From Casuarius casuarius (lineage: Eukaryota > Chordata > Aves > Casuariiformes > Casuariidae): a stretch of 64,000 nt of DNA. Shown here in pieces: positions 23,861 to 38,200 of the stretch. The first letter of the stretch is position 1; every line of letters starts with the position of its first letter. Under the pieces are notes generated by a model. It saw only the letters and a program-made list of their open reading frames with translations, did no database searches and had not been told where the DNA came from. A program made the translations under genes and the position numbers. The DNA is taken from the NCBI GenBank assembly GCA_003342895.1, contig PTFA01000091.1, positions 1,747,660 through 1,811,659 on the forward strand, written 5' to 3'.

Positions 23861-26800
23861 GAGAGTGCATACACCTAGGTGATAAAATTTGTTGTCAGGG
23901 TCAAGACAAACTTTTTCTCATAAGTTGTACCTGTCTTCCAGAGAGCCATCCTATTCTGGTGATTACTAGGAGCAGAATGCTCTTCTAAGGAGTTCAGTGA
24001 ATGCCAAAGGAAAGATTTGAAGAAAGTTCTAAAAATTTGAGCTGCTCCTCTGAAAAGTCTAGCTCACAACAGNGAGCAATCTAGATTTAATGCCGCTCTA
24101 TCATCCAACCTTTTTCTTTTATTTCTCTAGAGGTACACTTTCAATTTTTCAGGATTAGAAGTGATAATTCAGAATTTTATATAGCCAATGCCTGTCTGTA
24201 AGCAAGCTAGGGAGTTACATTCATATCCTTCAGCTTTTATAAAGACATTGGTGCACTGGGTGTGCACAGGCTACAAATACATGTGGATTTTACACTTGTG
24301 ACCACTCATTTGCAGCAATTGATTTCTGTCACATGCTCTCCACATGTGAAGTCACCTCCTCCTCTCTATTCAGCCCACAATCATAGCATATAGAACTGTT
24401 ACNTATTATTAAAATACTACATTGGGAAAATAATCTATTCACAGCTCTTCCCTCCTCCCTCACCATTCCCTTAGAAATAGTTCTTCTCTAAAGCAAATAA
24501 AGTTAGAAAGCCTTATCATTAATCCTATTTAGGTCTAATATGTCATACAGCAAGGAAAGCAGGCCATTTTCCTCTCTGCTGGGACACAAAACATGTATTA
24601 ACTATTCCAGTCAGTGCTGTGAATGATGTATTAATTCAATTTTGGAACATGTGTCTGTCAGATCATGTAAGTTCATGTTATAAAAAGACAGCACCTTCTG
24701 AGCACTCTTTTACTCTTTAAAGCAACTGACACTTCACATGCTTCANAACAGCAGGCATCTATCTCCTTGACACTTGCTGTGTGTCACAGAGGTTGTATAG
24801 TTTGTCCTGCCCTTATTAAAACATTTGTGATTGATGAGGAAGAGGACCACTGGTCTGTGACAGTAATGTCCTAACCCACATGCCTAGCTTGGCTCTTGAA
24901 TCTCCAAACTATCCAATGCTCTGTGGAGAACTAGATAATCAGTTTTCTTGTTTCTAGAGCAAATTCTCTGCTGCTCTCCTCTGCCAGAAAATTGTAAAAG
25001 AGTCATTTGGAAATCACTGGGCTGTTTCAGAGGTTCCAAAATGATGGGACGCTGTATCAACATGAGCATTTATAAGCTACTTAAAAGCACTGTGCAAACA
25101 CCTCCAAAAAGGCTCCCCCCACTTGACCTATCTACTTAAGTCCCCTTCCATGATACAAAATGATGAAAAACGGTTCCTTCAGCATATGGCCTAACACGGA
25201 TACTGGTCCTGCCACTATCTCTGCCATCCTCTCCAGATGAAACAGGACTGATGAACACTTCTTTCCAAGTAAAGCAAAGCTCCCCAGGAGCTACACCTGC
25301 TGCCACTGTTCTTGTATGATTTTTGTTCCTCATGAGCAAAAGTCTAGCAGCTCCACTCTATTTGATAGTTCCTATTAAGAGCTCATGATGAGTTCCAACA
25401 GATCTTTCATTTCTTCCTGTCAACACAATCTTGTTCCTTTTGAACATGAAAAAAATAAGCAACNTGAAAGCATTTATTCATTCACCACATCAGAACTCTT
25501 AACCAGCACTTTACCCAAGAGGTTTCTCCATCTCTAGGCTTACATCCCTCCCCAGCTTACATTTCTTCTGGGTACTAACAGGGCCAAGTTATAAAGTAGA
25601 TCTCTTACGGTTGCTTTAAATTTTCATTTTGACATTTTATTTGTTAATATATTCTTTAAAAGTTACTTATGTAAAAATACTATTGGGACATATTTGCTAA
25701 ATGAATATCAATAAAAAAACATTTTAGAAAAAAATCCCCCTGCCCCTCAAGGACCTCTTTAGTTAAGAAAATTTCAGTCAAATCTAGTATACTAGTTTAT
25801 TCAGCTGAGGACTGATAACTTGTAATCAGAAAAATGAGACATCCACAGAAATCATGATACCAGAGAGAAATGCTAACAGTTTAGTTTGATCTCTCATATT
25901 TAGCACAGACCATTGCATTTTATTCATTCACTTCTGGAACAAACCCAGTTTTGACTAAAACACAGTTTCTAAAAAGAATCTTGTCTTGGTTTGAAGACAA
26001 CACTTCCCCTGGTAGTCTGTTCCATTGGCAACCAACCACACTGTTAGGTCTAATTCGCATCTATCTTGCTCATTCTACTGGTCCTTGTTATGCCTTTCTT
26101 CACTAGATTAAGGAACGCTTTCATCCCCACCGAAAAACAAAAGCAGGAGCCTACTCTCAATCTCCCCTGAAACCATGTGCTGTTTCATTTTTAAATCTAA
26201 GAGAGCTAATGCCCATTTCAAAATAAAAATAGATGAAAATCATTCTAAAAGACAGAAACATGAATAGTGAAGTAAATGCTTTCTCTCATTTGCAGTAATA
26301 GCTGTGAAATGCTACTTTGGGAGTGGAGAGTATCTCAATTCTGTAATTACATGTTCATCATCTCAGTTCCATTTTCAGTCCCTTAGGCAATATTTTACAG
26401 CTACAGCCCTCCAAAGCAGCCATACTTTTTGGTAATCAGTCATATATTTTCAGTGCAGACAACAGGGTCAGTTTGTANAGAACTTTGGCTCCAGCCAGAC
26501 TGACACTTCACTGGATTACAGCTGTATAAAGGTCCAGGAAGAAAAGCATTGAGGAAATGAATCACTTCAACTCATCTATAGACACAAGGTAGAAAGACGA
26601 CTCAGCAGAGTGTCTGCGTCACTGATTTAGCATTCAGAACCTCCTAACAACTGAAAAATGAGGTCTGGAGGACATAGGTGCAAGGGAAGAGATATTTCTA
26701 GTCTTTCCTAGGCTTTGAAGATGCTGAAAGCCACCTCTTCCTCTTAGGAGACCCATGGTAACTGGGTTTGAGGATTAGATGGGTAGAAGCATCACAGGAA

Positions 26801-28952
26801 GTAAGGTACCTAGTAAGAATTCTCTATGGTCTGGCCCTTTGCCTCCAGAGAGGCATTTAGCAAGAGTGTGGCAAGCCCTGCAATGCAAATCACAAAGATA
26901 TTAACTTTCTTTCACTAGAGGATTACACGACAGCACCCTGCAATAGCTGACACAAAAGCACATGTTCCCTGCTGCAAACTCTGCCATTGGAGTGCTCACT
27001 ACCAAAAGTGGGGGGAGATGGATACATGGGTGCATCTTCAACTTCTGCAACAGATTTGCCAAAGCATTTATTCTGCCACAAAAGATAAAACAGTCTTGCC
27101 ACGCTTGTTTCTTTGCTTTAAAATTTCCTATGATTCAGAGTGGCTCCAGTAATCAAAACAGGACATATCTCTTTCNATCCTGCAGATGAGAACTAGATAA
27201 TTAAATGGATGTTTCTAGTGCAATGCTCTATTTATACCNGTTTGTACACGGTGAATTAATACTGTACTCCATAGATTCCCCCGAACAAAGAAATAGCAAA
27301 AAAATTGATTTGTATCTGGTTCTATTGTACANAGATCTAAGTTAGTGTGTTTATCTCTGAATTATACAATATCAGACTAGAAATGGAGGGTTATAAAGCT
27401 TAGAAAATCAGAATTGGGGCAATTTACTCCCACTTTGTAAAAGCATAAATGATAGCATAAGATTTTTTTAAGAGAGGTTTTCAAACTATTTCTATGAATC
27501 TCATACAGATTCTGATCAACAGGAAAGCTCTTTTACAACGCTTTGGCAGAGTAAAGGGAACTTAAAAGGGTGAGCACAAATTTTCATTCTGCAAGAATGC
27601 NAAAGTGATTTAGCAATCACAAAACATATGCAGGCCTAGTTACAAGTGTGAAATACTTTTTACACCAGCTGAGCTATAGTAACAGCCTTTGCAGTCACTG
27701 CTAGTCCACAGCAAATGCAAGGATTACAGCTGAACTGAACACACCATCATGACAGACTTGCATATTGCTTCTGTCATAGCATCCCAGCCTTGAGAGCCCT
27801 CAAGTTAGGCAGGATTGAGGCGTTCTCCATCTACTTTTGCCATACTTGCACAGATAGGGATGAGATGCAGCACTGAAGATGATGGCAAAATCTGGGACTT
27901 TCTTTTGAACTGCTTTTTCCCTGGCACTGATATAGCTCTAATAGCATCACTGCAAACAGTCCTGGTTTACAGTTGAATAAAGATGATGATTCTGCCTTCT
28001 TGAGTCCAGAGCTTGTCACCTACAAATCTCAATGTACTATAATTATTTCAAAAGGCATCTGCCCCAGAGAAAAGAATACGTAAGGGATAAGCAGGTACAG
28101 TGAATGTCTTAACACTGTCCACAAGTGTTGCCAGATGCCTGCAGGCCACTACTTCAATATACTCTAATACATGGATTACCATTAACCTTTACAAAACAAG
28201 ATGCAAAGTCACAGCAACTGGGATTTGCAGAGTTAGAAACAAAAATTGTCATCCAAATCACAAAATGCGATCAACTCCATTCATTCAAGATTTACTCCTT
28301 TGCAGATCAGCTTTTCTCCTAGATCTCCAATCTAAAGCTTTCTTTTTGTCATTGTCTTGAATCTAGGCGAGGTGGTAACTCAGAAATAGTACAGAAAGTT
28401 CCAACAGTGTAAGAGGAAGTTCTGTCATCTACCTCATCTGCACTCTTGCATGGGGTGGGTTGGTTTAACAATCTGCTCCACAGGCAGGCAAAGTCAGCAG
28501 GCTGACTACTAAGGACTCAGAGGTAGATTTATCAACAAGTCACCAATTACCTGTCAAAAGACCTCTCAGGAACAGAAAAGAGACAGTTTAGTCTGATTCA
28601 TTCTCTTCTTGAAAGAAGAATTGAACTTAATGGTCATAGGGTACAAGGAGNAAAAAGCAACACATTGCATGCTCAAGTTGTATCTCCTTTTGTTATGCAC
28701 CTTGCAATAACATGACCTCAACCAGGACAGGTGATTTATTGCATCTCACAATCTAGTGTCCTGGAGCTATGGGCTCTCCTAGGCCAATATTTCTGGGATA
28801 AGAGCTTCCTTTATACTGCAGGCCTCCCCTCCCCTTAGCCTTTTATTTCAGGTTGCTAGCAGGAAAGGAACTCATTTTGTTGGGTATGTTTTTGTTATAA
28901 TCCATGTANCATATGGCACACTGGCATCCCACTGAGACCATTTTGAGCCCTT

Positions 28953-28979
28953 AACCAGTGTGCTAGGCTCACACTGGTT
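28953..28979. repeat. Perfect 10-bp inverted repeat
   Basis: AACCAGTGTG and CACACTGGTT flank a 7-base centre (CTAGGCT). The stem does not extend further, so it is too short for a typical microRNA precursor. It is not part of a recognised repeat. Confidence 0.8.
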
Positions 28980-29424
28980 GAGCAGACAGCTGGGCCCCAC
29001 TTGCTGTGAGCGCAGAACTCTGACTAGTTATTCCACACTTGCTTCTGTGCTTAGTGAATAGTAGAGAGATTTTACAGCTGAGATGATACATCTTCCCTAA
29101 CATTACTTCCAAGAGANAATTTGCATATGCAACCAATCATGAGGTAGCCATGGCAAACAGTTCCTAGTGAGGGATTTTGAACTTAGTCTTCATTTGCCAT
29201 TCAAGGCTGCTTCACAGCAACTAACTTCGTAGCAGTGGATGCTAAGGCCCTCTCAGGTTCAACATGACAATCCAAGAGAGCAAAAAGGAAAGAATAAGAA
29301 AAAGATACAAAAGTGATTATGGTTTATGATTTGCTTCATTCTCATTTATTCTTAAGAGCCAAAATACAGTAAGCCAAGTACCAAAAGAGCCAAAATGGTA
29401 AAAGCTGCAAGAGATAGGCTAATT

Positions 29425-29500
29425 ATAGACATCATTTAACAGATGAGAAAACTGAGATGAAGAGAAGCCAGTGAGTATAGAATTAGGGCTCTATGAAGAT
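29425..29500 (-). mobile_element. MIR/CORE-type SINE fragment, reverse
   Basis: TTTAACAGATGAGAAAACTG, then AGATGAAGAGAAGCCAGTGA, is close to the reverse complement of the MIR core ('ttttacagatgaggaaactgaggcacagagag'). It is one of the better preserved copies here. Confidence 0.65.
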
Positions 29501-30797
29501 TGGTAGAAAGATACATTGTACAAAAATATTAAATCAATGTTTCTCCTCAATTTCCTTCATCATTTAGCTTTAGGGCACAAATATTCATATTTTCAAGCTT
29601 CTCCCTGTAAGTGAAAGCATTTCATTTTGCTAAAAAATAACAGATAGAAAATACAAGTGTAAATTTTTCCACTCAGACTGAGAAATTGGGGCTTTAGCAA
29701 ATCCCCTAGATATGTTGCTTGACATGCAGAAAAAACAGTGCATATAGAAGGAATAGATGGTAGAATCTGTACTATGCTAANAGTCCTCAATTTATCACAA
29801 CCATAAGAAGGGCTGAACTTTTTGCCATGCACATTTGCATATGTAGAGCTGTCAGAAGAAAGGTTGTAGAAAGGTGCTACAGCCAGCTTACACACTCATT
29901 TGAATTCTTTAAAATAGTTGCCAGGAACAGAGAGCAAGGTTTGGAAACATACTGCCACTCGCTAAAGTCAGTTCCTTCTATTGCCACCTACCCCAATTTT
30001 ATCACCAGTAAACATTTAACATTACCAGGCACTGTCATCATGTCTTTCACCACATAAAATGAAACAATTACTGCACAAAATTGCATCTTCCAGACAAGTG
30101 CTGACATTGTAGGTGGCAAAGTTCATGCTTTGAGATCAGTTAGCCAGCTGTAGAAAGCTTCCAAAAACTCTGCTGCTATGAACCCCAAAAAGCTAGAGAA
30201 TGGACTGGGAAGCCAATGCTCACAGAATATAGCTCAAATGCATTCTGCACTCCCTGTCCTCCTTCTACCACGAAGGGATCAGCTTTTCCTTCGGAAGCAA
30301 GTTTTCACAGGCATCTCTCTAGTCTGATTAGACCTTTTAGATGTAAGCTAAGTGGCAAGCCATGGATTTCCCCAACAGAAAATATCAAAGTTTAGCTGGT
30401 ATCTGGCATCATCTAATCCTTTTGCCACTGAAAGGATCTGGCCAGAAGGCAACTGAAAATGCCTGCTTGCAGGTGTAATTCTGACTTTTCTCACAGGATG
30501 GAAAGGATGGCAAAAGCTGGTAGCATGAGTTGTTCCAGGAAGTTTGGACACTAGGCTGTTTGACTGAAAAAGCTACACCTTACAGAACATGAGCAGTTTT
30601 TCACTGCTGCTCCCCAACCACCCTTTTAAGCACAGTTGTACTGATGAGAGACAGGCAAGGGTCACTTTGTGCTGTCAAAATGGTATAAAGGGTACCATAA
30701 AAGCAAACAGTAACTTATCTCAAACCTTCAGCTGCCAGTATTGAGCCAGGATATGCCTTAAGAGCAACAGTATGTTGCTCTTCTGGTTGACATTTTT

Positions 30798-30905
30798 AGG
30801 ATGAAATCCTATTGTGCCTCAATTCTCCTTCTGTAACATAAGTNTAACACCTTCCTCTCTTGCAGGGGTGTGGTGAAGAGATGCATGACATACATAAAGC
30901 AGCTC
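30798..30905 (+). mobile_element. MIR/CORE-type SINE fragment
   Basis: GTGCCTCAATTCTCCTTCTG, TAACATAAG, AACACCTTCCTCT, GGGTGTGGTGAAGAGATGCA and ACATAAAGC follow in the order 'gcctcagtttcctcatctgtaaaatgg', 'acctacct', 'gggttgttgtgaggatt', 'tgtaaagc' of MIR. Divergence is high. Confidence 0.6.
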
Positions 30906-33469
30906 TGGCTGCTATGTAGCCTGCATTATGACAATGACTAAAGACTTATAATTCCTATTTTTTTTAACTGACATTTTCAGAGAAGAAAATGCTGAGATCT
31001 GAACAATGCTGTGCTGTCCTAGGCCTTAGCTTTGGGGTTTTCCAAAAGAGAAACAGACTTAGGCTAAGATGCATTTGTTATAAGAATAAGGCAGACTTCA
31101 GCAAGAACAGACCCTGGGAAAACATTAAAATATCATAACAGAACCAAAAGAATGTTTGGGAATGTAAGAACTCATGCCTACTTGAGCCACTTCCTCCTCA
31201 CAGCTTGTAAAAGAGAAAATTAAGGCAGAGCTGTAGTGGTCTAAAGCTGCAAGATCCACTTGCATCAAAACTTGCATCAAGTGTTCAAACAATACGCAAA
31301 ACTATTGTTGTGATGTCATATCAATTTACACAAAAGTTTGATTTCAGAAAGTGACCTTCATTCCAAGCTTGCAAAGTTGCTTCAGAATTTTTTCACTGAT
31401 ATAACAGGTTAGTTGTCAGATTTTCTTTCCTTTTAAACTTGCTTTTAACCATTCCCCAGGCACTGGGTCCCCCTTAACCTTGCAGCTGGAAGACTGACTG
31501 GCAACACTGGCAAGCCAATGAACTTTTATATAAGTGATTGTGACAGGACAGAAAGTTTGCTCTTAACTCCTCTACAGAACCCCATGTAGGGTTTTCTTTC
31601 TTATACCCACCTTTTGTATAAAGATCATGTATACAACACCTGTGGTGTAGAGAGCACATCAGCCTTTCCACACAGATGGACTTTGTGGAGTATGACTGAA
31701 TCGGTCTAGGAATCAAGGGCTCAGACTAGAAATAGCATTCCCAACCTTTTTCTGATGCCCATTCCCCATAAGATAGTACAAAGGATAGCAAAAAAAGCCC
31801 CAGCAGTAGTGTGCCTTTTGCAATCCCTTATTTTTCTAAGCTGCACCAAGAACACCAATCACAGTTCTTCACAGCTCTCTAACAAATGAGGTACTTTCCA
31901 GTGAAAGATCATGAAGACCCCTCGTTCTGCCTCTGCTTGACTAATACTTCATACAAAAATATACCCCTGGTGCTGAGCTACTTAGACTGCAGATACCATC
32001 TCTGGCTACTGAGTCTTGCCATTTAAAAATGTAATCAATGATGACATTACTAGGAACACGAAGCCTAAGTGGCATAAATTGTTACAGGGAAGTTTCAGCT
32101 TTGGGTGTTGTAACTAGCTAGTGAAAAAAAATACCTTTGAGCAGCTCTTTGCTGTATATGGCAAATTGTCAGCATGAAGTACTGCCAAGGGTTTGAGGCC
32201 CCCAAAACATGTCCTAATTTACTTTAAAAATAGTGAAGGGAAAAAAATCCTCCAGCTTTTGAAAAATATGTAGGAAAGCACTGTCAGGGAAAATTAAAGA
32301 GAAACCTCAAGGTAATCTGAAAATCCTGTAGGAAGAGTTTTAGCACTCCCCCAGCTGGCTGACTTGTAACAGTTAACCAGCAAAAACATCAGGCATATTT
32401 TAACCTGACTACTTAAACTTTTCAATGAGGTTGAAACAAGCATAGCATTTTTGCTTATTCCCTTCACAGAAATAAACACCACCCTCTCGTTAATATTGCC
32501 CTTATTTTGAAAATGCAGTGATATGTTCTTGTGCATCAATACTAATGCATCAATATGCAGAGTACTGAGACACAATCACTTCCCCAAGCAGCTTATAGTT
32601 CAGACAAGCAAGTGAAATATGAAATCAAAGACAAGCAGCAAGGTCCACAATTACACCAGCAGCATGCAGCAAAGCTGGATTAGTCAGTTCAGCTCAAAGT
32701 TTCCATTAAGTGCCTAGACAGGAAAGCCTCACTTAGCACCCAGGAAGGAAAACCGAAGGCTGTATCAGACTNGAACAAGTCTCTCAAGAGTCCAAGTGAT
32801 ATCTGAACAGGTATGTGAATATCTGCCTGTCTATTCTTTCTTCAAATTTCAGACTTGCCTTGAAGTCTCCTGGAAATAATTTCATAGAAATATGTGAATA
32901 AGTGGGGGGAGAATCTAGTATGAGGAGAATTTCTGGTGAGGCATCTGTTGCTTAGAATGGCCAAAATCTCTCACTGTTAGTGCTCCACTCCTCTCAACTT
33001 TATGTCTGGCCATAAGTTTAGATCCTAGTCTGCACAGGAAAGGGGCCTTGCAATTACTCCAAAGACACCCTACAGCAGAGCTATTGCACAAAAACTGTAG
33101 GACAAAGAGGAACAAAGCCCATAAANCCTTCTCAAAACCATTAAGAGTGAAGACTTACTGCAAGGTGAACAGAAACCTGCTTAGTGTATAACTTCTGAAC
33201 ACACCTAAATTGCAAATGGCTGGAAAGGGGTAAAGGATTAGATCAACAGTTCTCTGGTCTACAGGGAGAGTATCTTGTCAAATAGCAACACAGAACAGAG
33301 ATACTGTGCCACCCCCAGGGCTCAGAAGTGATACCACAGTTAAGAGCCAGCCTGACAGCTGAAGATTTCAGTTCAGCTCTTAAAGGTTATTGGGTCCTTC
33401 AGCTGTGACCCAGGCCATCATAAAAAAAGTGCTAAGCTTCCCCAAGGGAGAGAAGAGGTCTGAATACTT

Positions 33470-33540
33470 TCAAAGCCCTGATCCTTCATTTCTATGTCCT
33501 GGTTCCCCATCTCTGTAACATAACCAAATTTTAAGGTAAA
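33470..33540 (+). mobile_element. MIR-like SINE fragment
   Basis: ATGTCCTGGTTCCCCATCTC followed by TGTAACATAACC resembles 'gtgcctcagtttccccatctgtaaaatgg'. It is short and decayed. Confidence 0.35.
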
Positions 33541-35107
33541 TAAGTCAGCAGTTCTAGCATAGTTTGGTAATTTAACAGGGCCGATCAAGTTGGAAAAACA
33601 GTTTTACTGCATTTCTTCCTTCAGCTTTACCATCTCAGCAAGGTTTCTATTTTCCAGGCTCCAGCCTGAATCCCCAGAGAACTACTGCCAGTGAAAGATG
33701 ATGAAACACGTTTTTGGCTTGTTTGTCTCAAAGCAGCAGATGATTATGAATCACAGTCACATTTTGCAAAGCTAATGAGCATAACTGATACATGTCGGTC
33801 CTCTCAGATGGCAGGAATTGTAGGAGGAGAAAGTGTTCAGTATGAGGTGCAGAGCAAATTGTCATGCCAGCTGAGTCCAGACAGATTAAATGCAAAAGGA
33901 CTTAAATAACTTGCATATATGTCAGATGCTTATGTTTGTCTGATTAGCACTTTGGAGCAGGCATGTTATTTTTAAACTGCAAAGACATCACATGTGACAT
34001 GCATGTCTGCCAGATATTCCAAGCTAGCTAACACCATCTTCCTGAGCTCATTCAACCTGGCAGTTGAAAAGCAAATTGCACAGGCATAACTAATTCCGAC
34101 AGCAAAAGGCTTCCTACCAAGCCACAAATCTTTTCTGACCCACCATTTTCTTTGTCCGTTCTTCAGTTCATCATCTAAAGAAAATGCCTGTAGCACTCAA
34201 GCCCTAAGTTCATTTAGACAGCTTATTTTAATGACATCATTTAACCACAAACTGCCCACTTCCCCTGTTCTCATTTGTGATTGTGCCCATTGCATTATAG
34301 TAGTGGGCCTGCGGAGAGCAGGTCCCTCTCTGCTGGGCACAGTACCCCCCTAGAATGAGAAAGTCCTTATCTCAGTTTACTCTCCAACTAGGAAAAAAAG
34401 ACAAACTATTTTTCCTGTTAAATGAAAAGGGGACCAAGGTACAGATGGAGGGAGATAGCTTGACAGAAATCACAGGAAATCTACAGCAGAATCAGGAATG
34501 GAAGAAAACATACCCATGCCCAGCTAAAGCTTTAACTCCATCCTCCCTTGCTACTGTTTCTACTAAAAGCACACACCATTGAGAACCAGCACAAACAGCA
34601 TTCCACATTTGAGTAAGAGGCTTATCTATTTGTCCTGCAGTTCAGTCAGACAAAAACAGAGACTAGGCAAAGGATTTCCTTCTCTCTTTAAAGTGGTACC
34701 ATAAGTGGCTATAGCTTTGGAACTGGAAGGTCTGAGACTAATTCCAGAGCCACTATGAAGGTCCAAGAGGCTGCAGCATACCCGATAATGACAAGTGAAC
34801 CTGAGCATCACAGGCCATCTCTTTACAGATGAAATTCCATTCTGTACAAAAGGAACAACATGAGGCCTGCTTTGCTCCAAGACNGCAAATACTGCATCGG
34901 GCTGCACACTATGCACAAGTGCAAATTTCACCCTAGGTGGTTCNAACCACAGATTTGAAACAAGAAATGAGGTAATAAGCCAGACAATTTAGATTTGTTT
35001 CTCTCCCTTCCACCTCACATATTGGTCCTGACCACAGGATTCACCTTGGTGAAGCAAGTGAAAACTCAAACCTGAGGAAAGCTCTGGGAACCAATCTTCG
35101 CCAATTC

Positions 35108-35250
35108 ATTGTCCCTCTATTGCCTCAATTTACCCTTAGAGAAAACAATATTTATCTGCCCATAGGCAGTTATTTTAGGCTCAATTAGTGTCTGCAAAGC
35201 ACTTTAAAGATAAAAATGCTGTCTAAGTGCCAAGTATTATAGTAAGAAAT
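35108..35250 (+). mobile_element. MIR/CORE-type SINE with 3' tail
   Basis: TTGCCTCAATTTACCC opens a core-like block. About 80 bases later CTGCAAAGCACTTTAAAGAT, then AAAATGCTGTCTAAGTGCCA and AGTATTAT, match the characteristic tail 'gtaaagcactttgaagatgaaaagtgctatataaatgc...tattat'. Core and tail occur together in the expected order. Confidence 0.6.
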
Positions 35251-38200
35251 AAAACTATTTGCTGTTTCAAAAGCCTCTGGAAATAGCTTACTCATTTAGC
35301 CAAGTTAATCCTCCATTTAATACTCTCTCACACCATTATCAAAATTCACATGAACACCAGCAAGTTCAGCTCCAGGATGCCTTTCTATTGTTTTCAGCTC
35401 CTCCTATGGAGGAGCATTTGAAGGACAGACATTTTAAAGATTTTTATGACGACTGATAGAGAAAGAATTTATATGAAATATCATGAAACACTTCCAGTGA
35501 GGTATATAGGTGGAAAATATCTGCTTAACTAAACTCAGTCAGTTTATTTTAAATGTCTTATTTTGTCACCTGCACTTCTGCAGTCACACATACACAGAAA
35601 ATCCTCATACCTGTATGGTTAATGACACCTTAAATACCACATGTACCACCTCACAACCACACAGACTATCTTCTCTGAAAGATAAGTGCCCCTCACATTT
35701 GCACAAACCTCNGGAGAATATAATACTTTCTATTAAATAGCAAGATACACACATGCTCTCTGCCTAAATCATTAGTGCATACTGTGATAGTCACATAAGC
35801 AATAATCACTACTGCCTCCAAAGGGAGGCTCAAACACTGATTCCCTGCAATATTGTCTCAACAACCTGGAACAATAGACAAAGCAAAGAGAGGTTAAGAA
35901 GCCTGACCTAGACCATGCATGCACAGCTTTCAATTGCTGATCTAGGATGACAGGTCCTAAGTTTTCCTATATTTCCTATTTTTTGTTGATGAACATAGCC
36001 ACTAACACAATCTGAGATTTGGGCACACTTCCCCACTGCACCCACACAATTCCAGGTGAGATTTGTTAAACTAGCAGTTACATAAATATAAAAATGCATC
36101 ACATAGCATCCCCTTAAACTGTCCCAAAAGATAGACCTCAGGAGACCTTTTCATTAGATCAGAAGTATGCATGGTGAAGAACTGTGCAAACTTCATCCAG
36201 GATATCTGCTTTGATTCTATCATTCCAGTACTTCCTCTCATTTGTCCTCTTGCATTGATAACAAATCTCTGCAAAATTACCGCAGAACCACACGCAAAAT
36301 TGCCTTGCAAGGATGATTCTTGGTCCACAAAACTTTGAAATTCCTTTTCTGCTTGGGTCATCTGATAAGTGCAGACACCTCTCACAGATACTTCTCCAGT
36401 CACTGACCTCCTAGACACTTAAAGGAGGCAACATCTAAACCCACTCATCTCTTCTGCTTTGATCTGAATGTTCCCACATAAATATCAGGTGGCTGAATCT
36501 CAGCTCCAATCATAATCTTAGGTTTACAGTTTGTTTCTATCAATTCAGTATTATATTAGGTTGCTATCCTGAGGCTCTTCAGTAAAATCCTTGCTATTTA
36601 CTTTCTAGTTTCCTACTCAGATCCAGACATGTCTCCCTTTTATAAGTTTTTTTTAATTTTGCAATTCATTTTTAACAGCTGCAAAAGATTACCCTGAATA
36701 TATGATGACTGTCTCTAAAGTTATCCACAAATCCATAAACATCCTAGCTAAGATGCAAACAAGTTCAGCCTCCTAGCTGCCTCTTGTTTAAAGAGAAATG
36801 TTAACTGAGGCTTTGAGGCTGCAAGATACCTAGACCACTTTTCTCCTTTAAAAGGAAGAGGTGTGTATTTGTGTGCCAGGGCAAAGGAAAGACTACTTGG
36901 CAAGAAACATAGCTATATGGCAATATCTGCAGAACAGCCTGTGCACACTTTTTGTTGTGCTAGACAACCGACCCAGCATCCTCTAGGACTACCTGTGCTG
37001 ACTTCAACAGGTTCTGGCTTGGGTCCCAGGAGCACCAGTGCCAGGAACCTCAGAAGAGAAGTCTGTTCTTGCAAGTTTACACGCTGATTTTGCAAGCTCA
37101 GGAGGTGGGGCTATTTTAGATGGGTTTTGAAAAGGCAATTGAACCATTACATGAACAAAATCTGAGCTAAATAACTACAGCATGAAACAGGATTANAAGC
37201 TAAACATAGGCCTTTGTAACTGTAACAGTTTAAAGACAAGCTGAAACCATTCAAACAGACTGGCCTGAGGCAGATGTCTTTATCTGAAGAGTAACAACTG
37301 CAGGGAAGTCTGATACCAATCCAGATTTCACATTATAATCAGTGAAACAAGACAACCCCCTCAAATGTCCCTGAATGTTCAGAGGTTAAAAACATTGTAT
37401 CTTATGCTCTGCTCCTAGGCCTTACCTGCCCCTTAAGATTTACTTGCCTAGTACCTGGAAGGTAGTAAACACTAATGTTTTCAACACAAAAAGAGGGAGG
37501 GGAAGCCACATGAAATTTCAATAACAGTTGCTGGGTATGAGCACATTTCAGGAGACAGTCATAAGAGGCCCAAATTTCCAAAGAAATTGGCTTTGAAAGG
37601 CATTCGGATTAAATGAGCCAAATCTTAAAAAAACCCTCTGCATCCTTAAAAGCAGTTGTTTCTGACTGATGGTCTCTTGAAAGCCTGCCCCAAAATTTCT
37701 GCCTGAGCACCCTGTAAGTGGTGCTTGCTTTCTGCCATATCCTTTTTCTCCCACTTGTAATTTTATCAAGTCAGGCCCTAACTGGACTATGTGCACCTGC
37801 TAGAGAACCTTAGCTTGAGTAGGGCACCTCAATACACCATTTTTACACTGCATTGTTCCAGCAAAATCTGTGTGCATGTGTGAGCACACAATGATATATG
37901 AGACTGAGGCACATAATCGGAGCAACAGTTCAGTCTGTTGATATATTAGTGTAATACGCTGGATGATGCAAGAGTATCAGAACAGGCCCATCTGATAACA
38001 TGTACAAGTAATTCATCACCAGAATGAGTTGCTCCAATGATGTATTACTCTGAGGAGGGAAAAAAGAAGGAATCATCTAANGGGGGTGGGCACACAGGTC
38101 TAGCAGAAAAGGAAGCAGTTTTCTTCACAGAACCTAAAATGGCTTCCTTGTCACCAAAATACTGACACCACACAAAAAACACATGATGTACATCCCTTCT

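Larger units (their letters stand above)
21263..29424. other. Non-coding stretch, mostly unassigned
   Basis: There are no repeats I can name apart from short homopolymers. It holds the homeodomain-site cluster at 23.64-23.86 kb, an ATGCAAAT octamer at 22126-22133 and the inverted repeat at 28.95 kb. All frames are short (114 codons at most). Confidence 0.5.
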
